64,000 bases of DNA, taken from Pelagibius sp040217155 (lineage in GTDB: Bacteria; Pseudomonadota; Alphaproteobacteria; Kiloniellales; Kiloniellaceae). Below are positions 52,963 through 61,547 of this stretch, piece by piece. The notes beneath the pieces were generated by a model. That model had not been told where the DNA came from and did no database searches. It saw nothing but the letters and a program-made list of their open reading frames with translations. Made by a program: the position numbers and the translations under genes. Location of the stretch: the NCBI GenBank assembly GCA_040217155.1, contig JAVJNS010000007.1:124001-188000 (forward strand). Direction: 5' to 3'. Within the stretch, counting starts at the first letter, position 1. Every line of letters starts with the position of its first letter.

Positions 52963-53259
52963 TAAAGCGCTTTGCGCCCAATTTGAATCAATTCTGTTTT
53001 CGAGCGGTGCGGCGATCCGTCAGGAGGCAGGCGCCCCCTGAAGTTCCCCGGGCGATGCGGCGCATCGGGCGAGCCTGCCGACGCCGCGGGCGCCCGCCTC
53101 TCGGAAACCCGCCAGGGCCTTTGGGGCCCGGGCGGCTTTGCGCCAGTACCGGCGGGCTTTGGCTTGACCATAGCGCCGCTATGCCCGGCGCCAAATCCTC
53201 TTGGTCCTGACACAAATCCGCTCCGGCAGAATGGTTCAAATTGGGCGCAAAGTGCTTTA
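52963..53259. repeat. MITE-like element with 33-34-bp terminal inverted repeats
   Basis: The left end (52963-52996) begins TAAAGCGCTTTGCGCCCAAT and the right end (53227-53259), read in reverse complement, begins TAAAGCACTTTGCGCCCAAT. The two arms agree at about 30 of 33 positions. Both ends carry TA, compatible with insertion at a TA dinucleotide as in IS630/mariner-type elements. The 230-bp interior has no recognisable transposase. It lies between two minus-strand genes. A continuous open frame crosses it but has no conserved sequence. Confidence 0.8.
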
Positions 53260-53302
53260 ACCCCAGGCGCAGGCGGAATGCCACCGGGCATCGGAACGGG
53301 CA

Positions 53303-54394
53303 TTAACCGCGCAGTCCCGCGGCGCGCGAAAGTAGCGGCCTTTGCAGCGCCGGCAGGTGGCCGACGGCGCCAATGACCAGGTTGCGCAGCCCAACGGCCA
53401 CCGGATTGCTTGTCTGAACCGCCGCAAGGACGCGCTCGCTCAATCCGATCCAGCGGGTACCAACCGGATGGCGCGCCGCGCTGTAGCCGTCGAGCCGGCC
53501 CTCGACGAGAAGACGGGCGAAGGTCGCGGCGTCCTCAATGCCCAGATTCATGCCGCGCCCGCCGACCGGCGAGTGGACATGGGCCGCGTCGCCACCGAGA
53601 AATACCGCGCCCGACCGATAGTCCGCGACCTGCCGCACGGGGATATGAAAGGTGTCGCGGCGCAGCAGCCGAGAGACGCGGTGGCCGCCGGGGATCCGCG
53701 CCAGAGCGTCCTCGGTGTTCGATACCGCGCGGAAACGGTGCTCGCCGATCGGAATGATAAATCCGACATGGCCGCCGCGATGCAGGAACAGATGGGCCGC
53801 GGGCGATGCATAGGCCCAACCATCGAGTTCCGCATCGGCGATGCTCCACCGCCGCGCATGGGTGAAACCGTCAAAAGTGAGGCCCACCGCCTCACGCACG
53901 GCGCTGCGCGCACCGTCCGCACCGTATACGATGTCGAAACGGGCCTCCTCGCGGCCGCCCAGTCCTTCCAGCACGACTTCGGCACTTGCGCCGGCCTGGC
54001 GGAGATCGACGAAAGCGGTGCGCCGCTCGACCGTCACACCCAGGCCAGAGAGCGTCTGCGCCAGGATGGCTTCCGTTTCGCTCTGCGGCAATGCCAGTAG
54101 AAAATTGAAACGGTGCGGCACAACCGCGAAGCGGACTGTCCCCAGTTCCCGGCCTTCGTAATGGATATGGCCGTAGCGAATTTCGATGCCCTGGTCCAAA
54201 AGCTGCGCCGTAGCGCCGCTGGGCTCCAGCAGATCCAGACTGCGCGGGTTGATGCCCACCGCCTTGCTGAGCGGCGTCGGCGCTTCATTGCGATCGACGA
54301 TGCGCACGGCGATGCCGCGCCGCGCCAGTTCAACCGCCGCGGTCAGGCCGGTTGGGCCGGCGCCAACGACCAGCACCAAGGGGTGATCTGCCAT
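53303..54394 (-). CDS. FAD-dependent monooxygenase (PheA/TfdB-type)
   Basis: A 363-residue flavoprotein: VVGAGPTGLTAAVELARRG (FAD), the conserved GADGARSAVRE, and the C-terminal FAD motif LGGDAAHVHSPVGGRGMNLG. It is the aromatic-hydroxylase type, with no membrane segment. It lacks the extra C-terminal thioredoxin-like domain of the large phenol hydroxylases. The ATG at 54394 follows AGGAGG. The substrate is unknown, and no ring-cleavage genes are adjacent. Confidence 0.85.
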   Translation of the reverse strand: MADHPLVLVVGAGPTGLTAAVELARRGIAVRIVDRNEAPTPLSKAVGINPRSLDLLEPSGATAQLLDQGIEIRYGHIHYEGRELGTVRFAVVPHRFNFLLALPQSETEAILAQTLSGLGVTVERRTAFVDLRQAGASAEVVLEGLGGREEARFDIVYGADGARSAVREAVGLTFDGFTHARRWSIADAELDGWAYASPAAHLFLHRGGHVGFIIPIGEHRFRAVSNTEDALARIPGGHRVSRLLRRDTFHIPVRQVADYRSGAVFLGGDAAHVHSPVGGRGMNLGIEDAATFARLLVEGRLDGYSAARHPVGTRWIGLSERVLAAVQTSNPVAVGLRNLVIGAVGHLPALQRPLLSRAAGLRG

Positions 54395-54553
54395 GCACCC
54401 TCCTGTTCGTCGCACGCAAAGATGTACGTAGAACAGTGAAGGGTTTCTACAAGAAAACGCGCCTTGCCCGTCTTGTCAGCCGGGAATTTGGCTTGAACTC
54501 TTCGCGTGCCTAAGGTGTTCTGTGAAATTACTTTAGATTGAGGAACGATTTCC

Positions 54554-55099
54554 ATGTTTTCCCCCGTCAAACTGAGCCCGCGGCCCAAATTCCTGTTGGC
54601 CGCGCTGAGCCTCTCGGCACTCTTTGGGCTGACGGCCTGTGCGTCTTCGGATGTCTCGAGCATCAAGTCTGCCAGCCAGGACGCTATCCAAAGCATTCGT
54701 GTCTCGGAAGTTCGTGTCACCCTCGACACACCGAAGCCGAACCCTACGCTGCAAGCGGCCCTGCAGGAGGAACTGGAGAAGTCGATGCCGCTTTGCGCCA
54801 CGGGCGACGTGGATCACCGTCTCGACGTGATCGTTACCGACTTCGAGGATCAGGACGTCGGCAAGGCGATTTTCCTGGGCGACGAGATCGAGCTGGAAGG
54901 CCGGGCTGAATTCACCCACTTGTCGACCGGCCTGCAAACCGGCGCCTACTTCGTGGAAAACTCCTTCGCCTGGGGCGGTTTCATCGGCGCCGCCATGATG
55001 TCTGACGCCGAGATTTCGCTCAGCGAAGGATTCGCTGAGCAGATCTGCAAGGAGGTCTTCAAGAAGAACCTGGAGGAACTGCGCAAGAACAAAGGCTAG
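54554..55099 (+). CDS. Small lipoprotein of unknown function
   Basis: A 181-residue exported protein with a lipobox LTACASS after a hydrophobic signal (FLLAALSLSALFG), so probably an inner or outer membrane lipoprotein. The mature part has a short amphipathic beta-rich domain with DHRLDVIVTDFEDQDVGKA and ends in a Lys-rich helix. Its general look recalls DUF4410-like lipoproteins, but I cannot name the family. Monocistronic. Confidence 0.65.
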   Translation: MFSPVKLSPRPKFLLAALSLSALFGLTACASSDVSSIKSASQDAIQSIRVSEVRVTLDTPKPNPTLQAALQEELEKSMPLCATGDVDHRLDVIVTDFEDQDVGKAIFLGDEIELEGRAEFTHLSTGLQTGAYFVENSFAWGGFIGAAMMSDAEISLSEGFAEQICKEVFKKNLEELRKNKG

Positions 55100-55270
55100 A
55101 TAGAAAAGAGCCGCTCGTTCTCAGGCGCTCAAGCCACCGTCACTGTTGCTTTGCGCAGTTGGTCATTGAAGAAGCAACATCCGGACCACAGGTTGCTGCG
55201 CCCACCCGCCTCTGTCAGGCTTGCCGCGGACGCACACTTCGTGCCGACGGACAGCCTGAAGGAGGTCACT

Positions 55271-56029
55271 ATGCCGCTCAACGCCCAGCAGACACGACTC
55301 TGCGATGAGAATTCCACCGACTTCACCGACCTCCGTGCCGTGCTCTTCAACTGCACTCTGAAGAAACAGGCAGGAGAGTCGCATACCCGCTTGCTGCTCT
55401 CGGTGGCCGAGGAGATCATGCGCCATAATGGCGTGACCCTAGATCACATTCACCTGGCCTCGCACCAGGTGCCCTACGGCGTCTATCCGGACATGACCGA
55501 GCACGGCTGGGAGCGCGACGACTGGCCGCAGCTGTGGGAAAAAGTGAAGGCTGCCGACATCCTCATCGTCGGCACGCCGATCTGGCTGGGCGAAGAAAGT
55601 TCGGTCTGCCGCATCTTGATCGAGCGTCTCTATGGCATGTCCGGCCTGCTGAATGACAAGGGTCAGAGCCTGTTCTACGGCAAGACCGGCGGCGCTGTGA
55701 TCACCGGCAACGAGGACGGCGTGAAGCACTGCGCCATGACCATCCTCTATGCCCTGCAGCACCTGGGCTACACCATCCCGCCGCAGGCCGACTGCGGGTG
55801 GATCGGCGAGGCCGGACCCGGCCCCTCCTACGGCGACGACGTGGAGGGCGGGCCGGCCGGCTTCGACAACGACTTCACCCAGCGCAACACCACCATCATG
55901 ACCTGGAACCTGCTGCACCTGGCGCGCCTGCTGAAGGACGCCGGCGGCATCCCCAACCACGGCAACGACCGCGAGGCCTGGAAAGCCGGCTGCCGCTTCG
56001 ACTACGAAAACCCGGAGCACCGCGCCTGA
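55271..56029 (+). CDS. Flavodoxin-fold NAD(P)H-dependent oxidoreductase-like protein
   Basis: A 252-residue flavodoxin-like (FMN reductase superfamily) protein. The N-terminal strand is RAVLFNCTLKKQAGESHTRLL (FMN phosphate loop), followed by DILIVGTPIWLGEESSVCRILIERL (FMN-stacking loop) and GGAVITGNEDG. The ATG at 55271 has an excellent GGAGG leader. Quinone, azo or other FMN-dependent reduction is expected in the cytosol; the substrate is unknown. Convergent with xsc, and the two share a bidirectional hairpin. Confidence 0.78.
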   Translation: MPLNAQQTRLCDENSTDFTDLRAVLFNCTLKKQAGESHTRLLLSVAEEIMRHNGVTLDHIHLASHQVPYGVYPDMTEHGWERDDWPQLWEKVKAADILIVGTPIWLGEESSVCRILIERLYGMSGLLNDKGQSLFYGKTGGAVITGNEDGVKHCAMTILYALQHLGYTIPPQADCGWIGEAGPGPSYGDDVEGGPAGFDNDFTQRNTTIMTWNLLHLARLLKDAGGIPNHGNDREAWKAGCRFDYENPEHRA

Positions 56030-56180
56030 GTGGCGAATGAGCGGGAATCGGTCACCGAAGGCGCACGCCTTGGCGTTCCAGTTCGGGCAGCACCGCCACG
56101 ATATCGACTTCGGGGAGAAGGAGGCATATTCCTTTCACGCGATAGAAGAGGAAAACCTGAGCCTGCCGGAGGCCAACCGA

Positions 56181-56213
56181 AAAAAGCAAGTCCCCGGCGC
56201 GCGAGCGCCGGGG
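56181..56213 (-). terminator. Terminator between xsc and the flavodoxin gene
   Basis: Stem CCCCGGCGC / GCGCCGGGG with a 4-nt loop at 56192-56213. On the minus strand it is followed a few bases later by TTTTTT (56181-56186), as expected for the end of xsc; on the plus strand GTTTT follows more distantly, so it may serve both convergent genes. Confidence 0.8.
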
Positions 56214-56250
56214 CCTCATCGTTTTACGCAGCGAAAGCGGCCTTGCTGTG

Positions 56251-58029
56251 TCAGGCGGCGCCCTGCTGCGGGCGCATGTCCTTGGGGTCGATGCCGGCGA
56301 CCGCGACCGGCTTCTTCATGGCGTCGCGGCGGAACGGCTCACCGAGTTCCTGATTGAGGATCACCTCGATGAAGGTGGTGACGCCGTCGTCCTGCGCCTT
56401 GCAGGCGGCGGCCAGCGCCTCGGTCAGCTGCTTCTGGGTGGTGACAGCGACGCCCTTCAGGCCGCAGCCCTCAGCCACCTTGGCATAACTCATGTGCGGA
56501 TCGAGCTCGGTGCCGACGAAGTTGTCGTCGTACCACAGCGTGGTGTTGCGCTTTTCCGCCCCCCACTGGTAGTTGCGGAAGATCACCATGGTGACCGCCG
56601 GCCATTCCTCGCGGCCGATCGACGACATCTCGTTCATGGAGATGCCGAAGGCGCCGTCGCCGGCGAAACCGACCACCGGCACGTCAGGGCAGCCGATCTT
56701 GGCGCCGACGATCGAGGGGAAGCCGTAGCCGCAGGGGCCGAAGAGGCCCGGCGCCAGGTACTTGCGGCCCTGCTCGAAAGTCGGATAGGCGTTGCCGATT
56801 GCGCAGTTGTTGCCAATGTCCGAGGAAATGATCGCGTCCTTGGGCAGGCCCGCCTGGATCGCCCGCCAGGCCTGGCGCGGCGACATGCGCTCGGCATCGC
56901 GGTCCCGCGCGCGCTGGTTCCAGGTGGTGCCGGGATCGTCGTCCTCGTGATCCATGGAGGACAGCGCCTGCAGCCAGGCCGACTTGGTCTGATGGATCAG
57001 CGCCCGGCGCTCGTCGCGGCCGGCATTGCCCGCCTCGGGACTGAGCTGTTCGAGGATCTGCTCGGCCACCAGCCTGGCGTCGCCCTGGATGCCGACGGCA
57101 ACCTTCTTGGTCAGGCCGATGCGGTCGGAATTGATGTCGACCTGGATGATCGCCGCCTGTTTCGGCCAGTAGTCGATGCCGTAGCCGGGCAGCGTCGAGA
57201 AGGGATTGAGACGCGTGCCCAGCGCCAGCACCACGTCGGCCTTGGCGATCAGTTCCATGGCCGCCTTGGAGCCGTTGTAGCCGAGCGGGCCGGCGAACAG
57301 GGGATGCGAGCCGGGGAAGGCGTCGTTGTGCTGATAGCCGCAGCAGACCGGCGCGTCGAGGCGCTCGGCCAGGGCCCTGGATGCGGGGATCGCGCCGCCG
57401 ATAACCACGCCGGCGCCGTTGAGGATGACCGGGAACTTCGCCTTGGAGAGCAAGGCGGCCGCCTCGGCGATGGCACGCCTGCCGCCGGACGGGCGCTCCA
57501 GGCGCACGATCTGCGGCAGCTCGATGTCGATCACCTGGGTCCAATAGTCGCGCGGCACGTTGATCTGCGCCGGCCCGGAGCCACGCCAGGCCTTTTCAAT
57601 CACCCGGTTCAGCACCTCGGCGACGCGCGAGGGGTCGCGCACCTCCTCCTGGTAACACACCATCTCGCGGAACATCGGCATCTGGTCGACTTCCTGGAAG
57701 CCGCCCTGGCCGATGGTCTTGTTGGCCGCCTGGGGTGTCACCAGCAGCATCGGCGTGTGGTTCCAGTAAGCCGTCTTGATCGCCGTCACAAAGCCGGTGA
57801 CGCCGGGCCCGTTCTGGGCGATGGCCATGGCCATCTTGCCGGTCGCGCGAGTGTAGCCGTCGCAGATCAGGCCGCCGTTGGTTTCGTGGGCGACATCCCA
57901 GAATGTGATGCCGGCCCTGGGAAAGAGATCGGAAATCGGCATGAAGGCCGAGCCGATGATCCCGAAGCCATGCTCGATGCCGTGCATCTGCAGAACCTTC
58001 ACGAAGGCTTCCTCGGTGGTCATTTTCAT
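56251..58029 (-). CDS. xsc: Sulfoacetaldehyde acetyltransferase
   Basis: A 592-residue thiamine-diphosphate enzyme of the acetolactate-synthase fold. The sequence begins MTTEEAFVKVLQMHGIEHGFGIIGSAFMPISDLFP, highly typical of Xsc rather than of acetolactate synthase. The ThDP site is GDGAFGISMNEMSSIGRE, with RNYQWGAEKRN following. It converts sulfoacetaldehyde and phosphate to acetyl phosphate and sulfite in taurine, isethionate and sulfolactate breakdown. No pta or taurine transport gene lies in the window. Start at ATG 58029 with an AAGGGA leader. Confidence 0.9.
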   Translation of the reverse strand: MKMTTEEAFVKVLQMHGIEHGFGIIGSAFMPISDLFPRAGITFWDVAHETNGGLICDGYTRATGKMAMAIAQNGPGVTGFVTAIKTAYWNHTPMLLVTPQAANKTIGQGGFQEVDQMPMFREMVCYQEEVRDPSRVAEVLNRVIEKAWRGSGPAQINVPRDYWTQVIDIELPQIVRLERPSGGRRAIAEAAALLSKAKFPVILNGAGVVIGGAIPASRALAERLDAPVCCGYQHNDAFPGSHPLFAGPLGYNGSKAAMELIAKADVVLALGTRLNPFSTLPGYGIDYWPKQAAIIQVDINSDRIGLTKKVAVGIQGDARLVAEQILEQLSPEAGNAGRDERRALIHQTKSAWLQALSSMDHEDDDPGTTWNQRARDRDAERMSPRQAWRAIQAGLPKDAIISSDIGNNCAIGNAYPTFEQGRKYLAPGLFGPCGYGFPSIVGAKIGCPDVPVVGFAGDGAFGISMNEMSSIGREEWPAVTMVIFRNYQWGAEKRNTTLWYDDNFVGTELDPHMSYAKVAEGCGLKGVAVTTQKQLTEALAAACKAQDDGVTTFIEVILNQELGEPFRRDAMKKPVAVAGIDPKDMRPQQGAA

Positions 58030-58357
58030 CGCATGAGATCCCTTTTCCTTGGTAACGTCCCGCCAGTCGCCCGGGGCGCCGCCCATACCGCCGCCCCGCC
58101 GGTCATGGCGGGAGCGGGCCGCTTGTCATAGCCATCCTTTGTATAGAACAGCGGCGGGCCGGCCCCAAAGAGCCAGATGAAGCAGCCCTATGGAGCCAGC
58201 CGCGGCGCCGGCCCCAGGAAGAGCGCCTTCGCTGAGCCAGGGGCCTTCCGGACGCCACTGACCCGGCGCGTCCCGGGGTTTGGCGACGGCGGCGGGAGGA
58301 AGACTCGCCCCCGCTACGCATATGGTGCCCGGGCTATGCTTGGGGCCGCCGGTTGGG
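58030..58357. other. 328-bp region upstream of xsc, no gene seen
   Basis: Lies between xsc and the 3' end of the TVP38-family gene, both on the minus strand, so it presumably carries the xsc promoter. Very GC-rich, no convincing promoter, RNA or operator recognised. Open frames on both strands lack conserved sequence. Confidence 0.4.
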
Positions 58358-59119
58358 CTATCCAAGCCGCAGCAGGCGCCTCAATGCCGAGCGGTAGCGC
58401 GCCGGCGCCGCTTTCCAGAGGAAGGGGAGCAAGGTGATCGACCCGAGCAAAAGAACCGTCAAACCGATGCGGCGTAGATCGCCGGAGGCCAGTTCATCGC
58501 CGAAATGCGCCAACATGAAGCTCGCTGGAATGATGCCCAGCAACGTGGCCACCGCGAAGCGCCAGGTCTTGAGCGGCGTGAGACCGGCGGCGTAGCTGAT
58601 GAAGTCAAACGATAGGAACGGCATCATTCGGGTCACGAAAACGACCGCCATCAAAGCGTTCTGGGAGGCGATAAAGCGGTGCAGGATTCCGCTGGAGGCG
58701 GGCGCACCAAGCCAGGGCTTGAGCGCGTCATAGCCGATGAGGCGGGCAATGCCGAAGGCGATCAAAGCGCCGGCCTCGGAGCCGGCGGCGACATAGACGG
58801 TGCCCCAGAAATGGCCGTAAGCCGCACCGGCGGCGAGCGCAATCGGCGCGCTCGGTATCGGACTCATCACAATGGCGGCGGTCATCAAGCCGATGATCAG
58901 GACCGGGCCGGCCGGGCCGAGTTGACCCACTGCCTGCTCGAGGGCGCCGGCTTCGAACAGGCGGTCCAGCATGCCGCTTCGCCACAACACCAGATAGGTC
59001 GCGAGAAGGACGGCAAGCACCGCCAGCCCCGCCGCGAGGCGCCACGCCGGGACCCTGATCCGACGCGTTCTTGCAGCATCGTCGTTCTGCTGCCGGGACA
59101 CCGCTTCGTTGCTCTTCAT
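58358..59119 (-). CDS. TVP38/TMEM64-family (DedA-like) membrane protein
   Basis: A 253-residue protein with five or six helices. The family hallmark AGAAYGHFWGTVYVAAGSEAGALIAFGIARL (Gly-rich re-entrant loop) and the second loop RMMPFLSFDFISYAAGLT are both present. Family members are proposed lipid scramblases or lipid-carrier flippases in the inner membrane. The ATG at 59119 is used; TTG 59131 is a further possibility. It is the last chromosomal gene before the tRNA fragment. Confidence 0.85.
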   Translation of the reverse strand: MKSNEAVSRQQNDDAARTRRIRVPAWRLAAGLAVLAVLLATYLVLWRSGMLDRLFEAGALEQAVGQLGPAGPVLIIGLMTAAIVMSPIPSAPIALAAGAAYGHFWGTVYVAAGSEAGALIAFGIARLIGYDALKPWLGAPASSGILHRFIASQNALMAVVFVTRMMPFLSFDFISYAAGLTPLKTWRFAVATLLGIIPASFMLAHFGDELASGDLRRIGLTVLLLGSITLLPFLWKAAPARYRSALRRLLRLG

Positions 59120-59288
59120 TTGCTCAGGCAATGCCGATCACAAGGTTGGGTTTGCCGCGGATGGTTTCGGCCGAGCCTGTCTAGGCTCGCAGGATATATG
59201 ATAGCGGCCGGGCCGCCCCAAAAGGGCCAGAAGATTCGCCGCGATGGCGTCAGCGGCGGCGGCGGTCGCAGCGGCCCGCCCCAAACGC

Positions 59289-59324
59289 AAACAAGGCCCG
59301 ACGCTTGAGCGTAAGGCCTTGTTT
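59289..59324 (-). terminator. Terminator just beyond the tRNA fragment
   Basis: Stem AAACAAGGCC / GGCCTTGTTT, 10 bp, positioned 5 bp past the CCA end of the tRNA fragment on the minus strand. It is probably the native terminator of the original tRNA gene left on the chromosomal side of the element. Confidence 0.75.
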
Positions 59325-59328
59325 TCAT

Positions 59329-59378
59329 TGGTAGCGGGGGAGGGACTTGAACCCCCGACACGCGGATTATGATTCCGC
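59329..59378 (-). tRNA. 3' fragment of tRNA-Met(CAT), element attachment site
   Basis: The minus strand reads GCGGA-ATCATAA-TCCGC (anticodon stem-loop with CAT), GTGTC, T-arm GGGGGTTCAAGTCCC, then CCCCGCTACCA. This is the 3' half of an elongator tRNA-Met, from the anticodon arm to an encoded CCA. The 5' half (acceptor 5' strand and D-arm) is absent; the bases upstream are unrelated. Together with the integrase 1.2 kb away this marks one end (attL or attR) of an integrated element. It is not a functional tRNA. Confidence 0.85.
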
Positions 59379-59632
59379 AAAATCAGTCTCTTAGTGCGGT
59401 AAATGGTACATCTATTCACATATATACTTATTTGTTACAGCCGATCACCCTTTGCTGCCTTCGCCCCAAGACCAACAAGTAGCCGCACCATACCCATCAA
59501 GCCCTTGAGAAATCCAAGACACATCAATGGTCGTTAGGCGAACGGAACGTGGTATCTTTAAAAAGAGTGGGTGCGTGGGGCATGCACTGCCATAAAGAAT
59601 CCGTGTGGTTTGTTGGCTGAGTGCCCGCGCTC

Positions 59633-60556
59633 CTACTCACCGAATTTTTTAAGTCCAATCATGTTGCGCCTGCGCCGCGGTTCATAGACCGTGTGAAAGC
59701 TATAGCTTGCGACACCAGTTTGATCCTGCCTTCTCCGAAGCACCACTTTAACGACAGAGGAGGCCCGAAACGGGAAACTTACTACTGCGCTCAGGTAAAC
59801 ATATTCTATAGGGTCCCCTTTCTTTGGGACCACCTCTATCAAGTCGCCCTCCGTGGCGGTTTCAATAATGCGACGCACTGCACCCAGCAGGTGGAAGGAC
59901 TGAAGTTGTGTTAGCCTTGGCCTTTTGTAGCGAGTGATGTGGTGCCACCCTTCACGAGTAAAGTGTACATGCCGCGATGATCCCTTAAAAAACACTTGGG
60001 AGCGCTGCGTCTGCCGATAGTACTTTCGAGCGGCAGTTTGAATATGCTCGCGTTCTATCAAATAAGGGAAATCTGAGGCCCGCGTAGCAACTTCTCTCAG
60101 CATCATGTCCAAATGGACCGTCCCGCAGAGTTCAGCCATTTTCCTCCGCGAGTTGGCGTTAAAGTGGTTCTCGCTCGGCACCTTAATTTGTGTGTTGGTG
60201 AATGCTCGCTGGTCTCGCAAGTTAACCCAGCACGCTCTTAGAGTTGTCGGTTCAACATGAACAAGGATAGCGGCTCCAACTACGCGCCTCCACCGCTCCA
60301 TGTTCATCTTGAGGCGCTCCGATTTGACAGGAACCACCACGTAACCTGACTGGTTGGGGCTGGCTTTCGTGCATTTCACTTGTACGAATATGATCTGCCC
60401 AGTTGGTCCTCCTCCACTCTCAAGGAAAATCAAGCCATCTACACCATCATCATTAACGCTGTCTATTTGCTGCCAGCGTGCACCCCAATCGCGCAGCACA
60501 ATACCTTCGACGACATTGACACCAACTTGCCCCCGCCGTTGCTTTTCTAAGCTCAT
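59633..60556 (-). CDS. DUF4365-type nuclease-like protein with toxin-like C-terminus
   Basis: A 307-residue protein. The N-terminal part looks like DUF4365/PD-(D/E)xK: Gly-rich start, then DDGVDG with Asp40, Glu46 and QVK with Lys61 (nuclease-like D-x-E/Q-x-K), then a beta-rich region. Residues about 185-300 form a second domain with RHVHFTREGWHHI, RPRLTQLQ and YSFHTVYE, a His/Arg/Ser pattern reminiscent of BECR-type RNase toxins. Both domains are inferred by eye. It lies between the tRNA fragment and the integrase, with lower GC than the chromosome. A restriction- or abortive-infection-like role is possible. Confidence 0.6.
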   Translation of the reverse strand: MSLEKQRRGQVGVNVVEGIVLRDWGARWQQIDSVNDDGVDGLIFLESGGGPTGQIIFVQVKCTKASPNQSGYVVVPVKSERLKMNMERWRRVVGAAILVHVEPTTLRACWVNLRDQRAFTNTQIKVPSENHFNANSRRKMAELCGTVHLDMMLREVATRASDFPYLIEREHIQTAARKYYRQTQRSQVFFKGSSRHVHFTREGWHHITRYKRPRLTQLQSFHLLGAVRRIIETATEGDLIEVVPKKGDPIEYVYLSAVVSFPFRASSVVKVVLRRRQDQTGVASYSFHTVYEPRRRRNMIGLKKFGE

Positions 60557-60602
60557 AAGACAATTGACCTTCTCAGCAATTCCTTGAAAGCCCGGTTGAA
60601 AT

Positions 60603-61547
60603 CTAAGCAGCCATCAGGTCACGCTCGACCTTCTCCATCAGCGCCACATCTGCCTCTGCATCGTGGAACAGGTGCCCGTAGACATCAAACGTCATGTTGA
60701 TCGACGAGTGCCCGAGGATCGTCTGAATCTTCTTGGGCGACCAGCCCTGCTCTATGAAGAGCGATGCCGCGACGTGTCTGAGCCCGTGGATGCTGAACCG
60801 CGGCTTCCCCTCCCCGTCCACGATCTCGCACTTGACCATCAGCGGCTTGAAGATGCGGTGATAGAAGTTCGCATGCCCCTCAGGGTTCCCCTTCCCGTTC
60901 GGGAAGACCAGGCCGAGCGCTCCCTCTGGACAAACCTTCTTCCACTCGGTCAGCGTCTCCTTGACCATCGGGGTCATGGGGATGTCGCGTCGCCCGGCAC
61001 GGCTCTTGGGAGCCCCCATCTCGTTCCAGCGGTCCGCTCGCTGACGGATTCGGATGATACCTTTTTCCAGATCGACGTTCTCCCAGGCCAACCCACGCAG
61101 CTCCGATGAGCGCATCCCGGTGAAGATCGCCGTCACGATGATCGGCTTGTGCTTCGCCGGCACCTTCGTCAGCAGGAGTTTTATCTCGGCCTTGGTCGGG
61201 ATCACCTTCTCCTCCTCATGGCGGCGGCCGCGGGGGAGCTTCACGTCGCGGGCGTAGTTGTGCGCTATCCAGTCTCTTTCAAGCGCGACCTGAAGAATGC
61301 TACGCAGGCTGGCGAGAACCTTCTTGGTCATTGATTTGGAGTTGGCATCAAGCATTTCGTAGACGAAGTCTTGGATGGCTGCTCGGGTCAGGTCTTTGAG
61401 CAGCAGACCACCAATCTTCGGCTCAACGTGGTGCTTGAAGTGGCCCGTGTAAGAGCGAAGCGTCGCTCGTTCCAACCCATATGCCTTACAGCGCTTCAAC
61501 CAGAGTTCAGCGGCTCTTGAGATCGTAGCATCAACACTCGACGACAT
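60603..61547 (-). CDS. Tyrosine-type integrase
   Basis: A 314-residue phage/island integrase. SAM-like N-terminal core-binding domain (about 8-95) and C-terminal catalytic domain with the R-K-H-R-H-Y set: TGMRSSELRGL (Arg), SIHGLRHVAA (His and Arg), LGHSSINMTFDVYGHLF (His and the nucleophilic Tyr). The start ATG follows AGGAA. It would catalyse site-specific recombination at the tRNA-Met 3' end. It lacks an Arm-binding domain of the large type. Its leader region contains direct repeats at 61649-61669 that may be arm sites. Confidence 0.92.
   Translation of the reverse strand: MSSSVDATISRAAELWLKRCKAYGLERATLRSYTGHFKHHVEPKIGGLLLKDLTRAAIQDFVYEMLDANSKSMTKKVLASLRSILQVALERDWIAHNYARDVKLPRGRRHEEEKVIPTKAEIKLLLTKVPAKHKPIIVTAIFTGMRSSELRGLAWENVDLEKGIIRIRQRADRWNEMGAPKSRAGRRDIPMTPMVKETLTEWKKVCPEGALGLVFPNGKGNPEGHANFYHRIFKPLMVKCEIVDGEGKPRFSIHGLRHVAASLFIEQGWSPKKIQTILGHSSINMTFDVYGHLFHDAEADVALMEKVERDLMAA

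Noticed and set aside
52962..53303. A 113-codon open frame on the minus strand crossing the MITE-like element
   Set aside because: It reads into both inverted ends and has no conserved sequence or ribosome-binding site; it is a by-product of the GC-rich repeat.
59329..59378. A complete functional tRNA gene
   Set aside because: The 5' half that would pair with the acceptor stem and form the D-arm is missing, so this is only an att fragment.
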